A stretch of 18,647 nucleotides of DNA from Jimgerdemannia flammicorona (lineage: Eukaryota > Mucoromycota > Endogonomycetes > Endogonales > Endogonaceae), in the NCBI GenBank assembly GCA_003990745.1, contig RBNI01002400.1, positions 1 to 18,647 of the forward strand. The letters are read 5' to 3'. This document shows, piece by piece, positions 15,640-18,647 of this stretch. The translations under genes were made by a program, and so were the position numbers. Position 1 is the stretch's first letter. Every line of letters begins with the position of its first letter. The notes below the pieces were generated by a model. That model ran no database searches, was not told the origin of the DNA, and was given only the letters and a program-made list of their open reading frames with translations.

Positions 15640-17110
15640 GCCTATGCCACCATCAAGATTACCGAACTTGAACACAAGAAAGACAAGGACCAGAACAAGC
15701 ACACATATACTATTGGAGAAAACTTTCTCCTGAAAGAACAACTTCTTAAGATCCTGCACTAGGATGAAGGAGTACTTGCTACAGACTTCAGGGATATCCA
15801 CAATCAAGGACCCAAGTATTACTACAAAGTTGACACTGGTGATACTAAGCCCATCTACCAGAAAGCCAGACCCATACCACCTGCCTACAGAGAATGGCTG
15901 TGAGCAGAACTCAAGAAAATGGAAGAAGCTAGAATTATCAAACAAGCTATCAGTCTCTAGGCTTCACCCATTGTCCTTGCCTCAAAGAAAGGAAGCAAGC
16001 CTAGAGAGTTTGTACCAAGACTTTGCATTGACTACAGGAAGCTCAATGCCATCACCAAGAAGGATAGGCAGCTCTTGCCAAATATTCAAGAAATCCTTAC
16101 CACTCTTAGAAGTGAAGCCAAATACTACACTATCTTAGATCTGTTTTCAGGCTTCCATCAGATTGGTCTCACTCAAGATGCCAGTGAGAAATCTGCCTTT
16201 ATCACACCTAATGCCACCTATATCTACCTGTGAATGCCATTTGGAATGTACAATGCCCTAGCAAGTTTCCAGTGAATGATAAACAGAGTCTTCAGTAATG
16301 AGATTGGAAAATGACTCTTTGTCTATATTGATGATGTGATCATCTTCAGCAATACTGCATGGGAATATGTCAATCATATATAGCTAGCCCTCAAGAAGCT
16401 CAAGGAGCATGGTCTTTATATTAAGTCCAAGAAATGCAAGTTTGCAGTCCAGGAAATCACCTACCTAGGACACCTCATCAACCAGACCAGAATCCACACA
16501 GACCCCATGAAGATTGAGGCTGCTGTAGCCTACCCAAGACCCAGAACAACCACAGAAGTCCATGCCTTTCTTGGACTGGCCAGCTACTATAGAAGATTTA
16601 TCAAAGGATACTCCAACATTGCAGTACCTATCTATGAGCTACTGAAGAAGGAAACCAAATTCAAATGGACTAAGGAATACCAAGAAACCTTCAATGAACT
16701 CAAGACCAGGTTGACCCAAGCACCTATCCTCAGAAGACCAGATTGGAATCTAGAATTCATCCTGCAGACAGATGTAAGTGCTATAGGACTTGGAGCAGTC
16801 CTAGCTCAGAAGAAAGATAGACATGAATATATCATCTCCTATGTAAGCCAAGATATCCATAGAGCAGAACAGAACTATGAGTCATGCCAGCTTGAATGCT
16901 TAGCAGTAGTTTGGACAGTAGACAAGTTCCACTACTACCTAGCTGGGAAACACTTCACTATTCAAACAGATCATTCTGCTCTTGCCTGGCTATTCCACAC
17001 TCTGAACCCCAAAGGAATATATGCCAGATAGATCTATAGGCTGTAATAGTATGACTGTACTGTCAAGCACTGCTCAGGAAGAACCAATACTAATGCTGAT
17101 GCACTCTCAA
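15640..17110 (+). pseudogene. Element B reverse transcriptase and RNase H, broken
   Basis: Same frame as the dUTPase. Order: TAG at 15760; KPIYQKARPIPP; TGA 15901; TAG 15958 before ASPIVLASKKGS; LCIDYRKLNAITKKD; LDLFSGFHQIGL; TGA 16231 before MPFGMYNALASFQ; TGA 16273; TGA 16312; VYIDDVIIFS with intact YIDD (16324-16335); TAG 16381; KCKFAVQEITYLGHLI; then the open part 16507-17031 with FLGLASYYRRFIKGYS and RNase H acidic residues in LQTDVSAIGLGAVLAQ, YESCQLECLAVVW and FTIQTDHSALAWL. TAG 17029 and adjacent TAA/TAG follow, then GRTNTNADALSR at the end of RNase H. Several TGA codons sit where Arg is usual in this family (CGA to TGA), others where Trp is. The catalytic residues survive, but at least nine stops rule out expression. 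Confidence 0.9.
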
Positions 17111-17129
17111 GGACACTCTGAAACACCTC

Positions 17130-18165
17130 CATCAAGATTACTCAATATGAATAAGAAGTTATACTATGGATTAATCAGCTATCTTGGGCAGCAAAAGATG
17201 CCCAACCACCTTGAACCCTGGACAATCACCATTATTAATGAGACTTGGAAACAGTTTGAACTAGACAACACTATACTCAGAAAAGGAGGAAAACTAGTAA
17301 TACCTGAATACAAGAAGTATCAAGTAATGAAGGAAGTATACAAGCAAGAACACCTAGAAGAAACCAATACATACAACAAGGCAAGAAGAATCATGTGGTG
17401 GCCCAAGATGGAAGAAAACCTGTGCCAATTTGTCAAAGGGTATGATAAGTACCAAAAGGAGAAACAAGATCAGCAAGACTAGGCACCTGGGTCATCAAGA
17501 ATTGAGCATATCCCCTTCCATTACATTGCAATAGATATCATTGGGCTACTACCAGTAACACTATCAGGAAACTGCTATATTATAGTTATTATAGACCTCT
17601 TTACCAAATGGATAGAAGCAGGAGCATTACAAGAAGCCAATACCCTCTCTATAGCTAACTTCCTGCACTAAGAAATCATCTGCCACTATAAGACACTGAA
17701 GCAAATCACAACAGACCATGGCACAGAATTTGTCAATAGATTCTATGAGATAATATATCAGAAATACAAGATCCAGTATATCAAGACCACTGTATACCAC
17801 CCTCAAGGAAATAGACAGACAGAAAGAACCAACAAGATCCTTAAGAACATCCTGGCAAAAATCTCAGAGACATACGAGAATTAGTATAACTATCTCTCAA
17901 CTGCTCTCTCTATTCTATGAGACATATGGTCACAGAGTACACACTTTACCCCAAGGGAACTGCTCTTTGGAGAAGAAGATTCTGATGGAACCTTAGCCAC
18001 AAATCAAGACCTAACTTGGAGATAGGTCAATACAGAAATCTAGAGACTACACCAAATCAGGAAGAAGGCTGAAGATTACATCATCAAGTCACAAGTGCTG
18101 ACAAGGAAGAATACAGAAAAGAATCACAAGACCCTAGAACCCATCTGAATCAGAGAAAAGGTTCT
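17130..18165 (+). pseudogene. Element B integrase, catalytic triad intact, zinc finger lost
   Basis: In the second frame relative to RT (one-base shift at about 17105-17160). The N-terminal finger reads EHLEETNTYNKARRIMWWPKM then YDKYQKEK: the two cysteines expected as C-x2-C are both Tyr (TAT, TAC near 17441-17453). The core has IAIDIIG (Asp 17534), TTDHGTEF (Asp 17714) and PQGNRQTERTNK (Glu 17822), spacing D-x59-D-x35-E, all unmutated. Stops lie at 17480, 17669, 17882, 17918, 18023, 18041 and 18146. The C-terminal part continues FTPRELLFGEED and AEDYIIKSQ, then is cut near 18165 by LINE sequence; no chromodomain or 3' LTR is left. The call is firm and the gene is dead. Confidence 0.88.
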
Positions 18166-18167
18166 AC

Positions 18168-18647
18168 AGGTGCTCACACTACCCTTGGAAAGAGGTGGGC
18201 TAGGCTTAGTGGACTTTCCTAAGCGGCTCCTATGCCTTAGAGCTTGGTGGTTGAGAAGAGCTAGTGAGCTTCATGGTCGGGAGTGGGTGCCACTCATGCA
18301 GCGATTGTGGGAGGTTCAGTACTCCCCACGTGGTGACTCAGGTGATTTGCTCATGATGGTGGCTATGGAGGGGAGCAGGAGGGTGCGGTTTACGGGCTTC
18401 TGGTGGGGGGTGGTGGATAGCGCGAAGAAGATTGGACTTCGGTGGCGAGGTGATGAGGCCGAGGACGATTAGGGACCACAGATGTGGCGGTGGGACAGGT
18501 TGTTGCTCGGTGGTGTCCCGGTGGAGGACTTTAAGCTTGGAGAGGGCCTGGAGTGTCTGCGTGGCCTAGGTGTAGACCTGTGGCCTGAAGCGTGGCAGAG
18601 AGTTGGAATCGGCGAGGAGTGGGACTGGAATGGAATCTGGCTCTGGA
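18168..18647 (+). pseudogene. LINE-type polyprotein, C-terminal piece beyond RT, runs off the window
   Basis: A non-LTR retrotransposon fragment. The frame opens LTLPLERGGLGLVDFPKRLL followed by a Trp/Arg/Leu-rich stretch (CLRAWWLRRASEL), the pattern found after the RT domain of plant and fungal LINEs. After a TAG at 18470 (Gln fits) the same frame goes on to the window end (MWRWDRLLLGG, VEDFKLGEGLECL, EEWDWNGIWLW). Base use is GC-rich with many CpGs, in sharp contrast to element B just before it. The start lies inside the integrase of element B, consistent with a 5'-truncated insertion. No RT catalytic motif is in view, so the exact clade cannot be given. It might be joined to the poly(A)-tailed type seen at 24-172. 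Confidence 0.6.

Larger units (their letters stand above)
11045..18165 (+). mobile_element. Gypsy element B: Ty3/gypsy retrotransposon with full dUTPase domain
   Basis: Plus-strand order: long LTR-like unit (11045-12402), gag with knuckle, protease, linker, dUTPase with all five motifs, RT with YIDD, RNase H, integrase with D-x59-D-x35-E. From 12481 to about 17100 all domains lie in one frame, apart from the MITE; integrase is in the next frame. The 3' LTR is missing because a LINE piece cuts in at about 18165. About 25 in-frame stops occur, of all three types, at positions where Arg, Gln or Trp fit. It is less CpG-poor than element A. The 5' border rests on the LTR-like unit alone. Confidence 0.85.

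Noticed and set aside
17021..17160. Programmed frameshift between RNase H and integrase in element B
   Set aside because: Retroelements shift between gag and pol, not here, and three stop codons sit just before the change. It is better explained as an indel in a dead copy.
12481..18165. Alternative genetic code (stop codons read as Trp, Gln or Arg)
   Set aside because: All three stop codons occur in frame, at positions where Trp, Gln and Arg are each expected, and normal TGG, CAA and CAG codons are also common. Frameshifts and lost catalytic residues accompany them, so this is decay.
1..18647. tRNA or rRNA genes
   Set aside because: I saw no cloverleaf with conserved T-loop words or rRNA core sequences on either strand by eye; a tRNA scan would be needed to exclude a degenerate one.

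Overview
This 18.6-kb window is a eukaryotic transposable-element graveyard. I see no bacterial-type gene, no intact host gene and no CRISPR array. It holds parts of five classes of mobile DNA: a Ty1/copia LTR retrotransposon, two different Ty3/gypsy LTR retrotransposons, a hAT-type foldback MITE, and non-LTR (LINE-like) pieces. A minus-strand coding fragment carries a small spliceosomal intron (GTGAGT, TACTAAC, TTTTCAG, 83 nt). That intron looks fungal, and the damage pattern (C:G to T:A changes, many at CpG and CpA) fits a genome with RIP-like mutation or heavy cytosine methylation. A filamentous fungus with a repeat-swollen genome is my best guess. A plant or alga is not excluded, because the copia and LINE pieces would also fit there.

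Layout. 1-172: poly(A)-tailed retroposon tail, inserted in a copia element. 173-1571: copia element on the minus strand (short LTR, gag, CCHC knuckle, start of protease). 1582-1755: small decayed coding remnant. 2022-2290 and 8485-8535: a 14-bp minisatellite split by gypsy element A. 2291-8484: element A on the minus strand, in the order gag, knuckle, dUTPase-like domain, protease, RT, RNase H, integrase, chromodomain. It has 464-bp LTRs and its right end is capped by an inverted LTR fragment. 8536-9376: AT-rich DNA with a doubtful minus-strand remnant. 9377-10396 and 11045-12402: two copies of a long LTR-like unit that each carry the same unknown ORF ('ORF X'). 10380-10974: minus-strand intron-containing gene fragment between them. 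12481-18165: gypsy element B on the plus strand, in the order gag, protease, dUTPase, RT, RNase H, integrase. Its gag is split by a 424-bp hAT MITE with an 8-bp target duplication. 18168-18647: C-terminal piece of a LINE polyprotein, running off the window.

The most interesting point is that both unrelated gypsy elements carry a dUTPase domain, placed before the protease in A and after it in B. dUTPase removes dUTP and would limit uracil in retroelement cDNA. Both elements are nevertheless heavily damaged by C-to-T type changes. CpG content orders the insertions by age. I found no CpG by eye from about 1549 to 9872, only about a dozen in element B, and many in the MITE, the copia piece and the LINE piece. 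All coding features are broken; nothing here looks able to transpose by itself.
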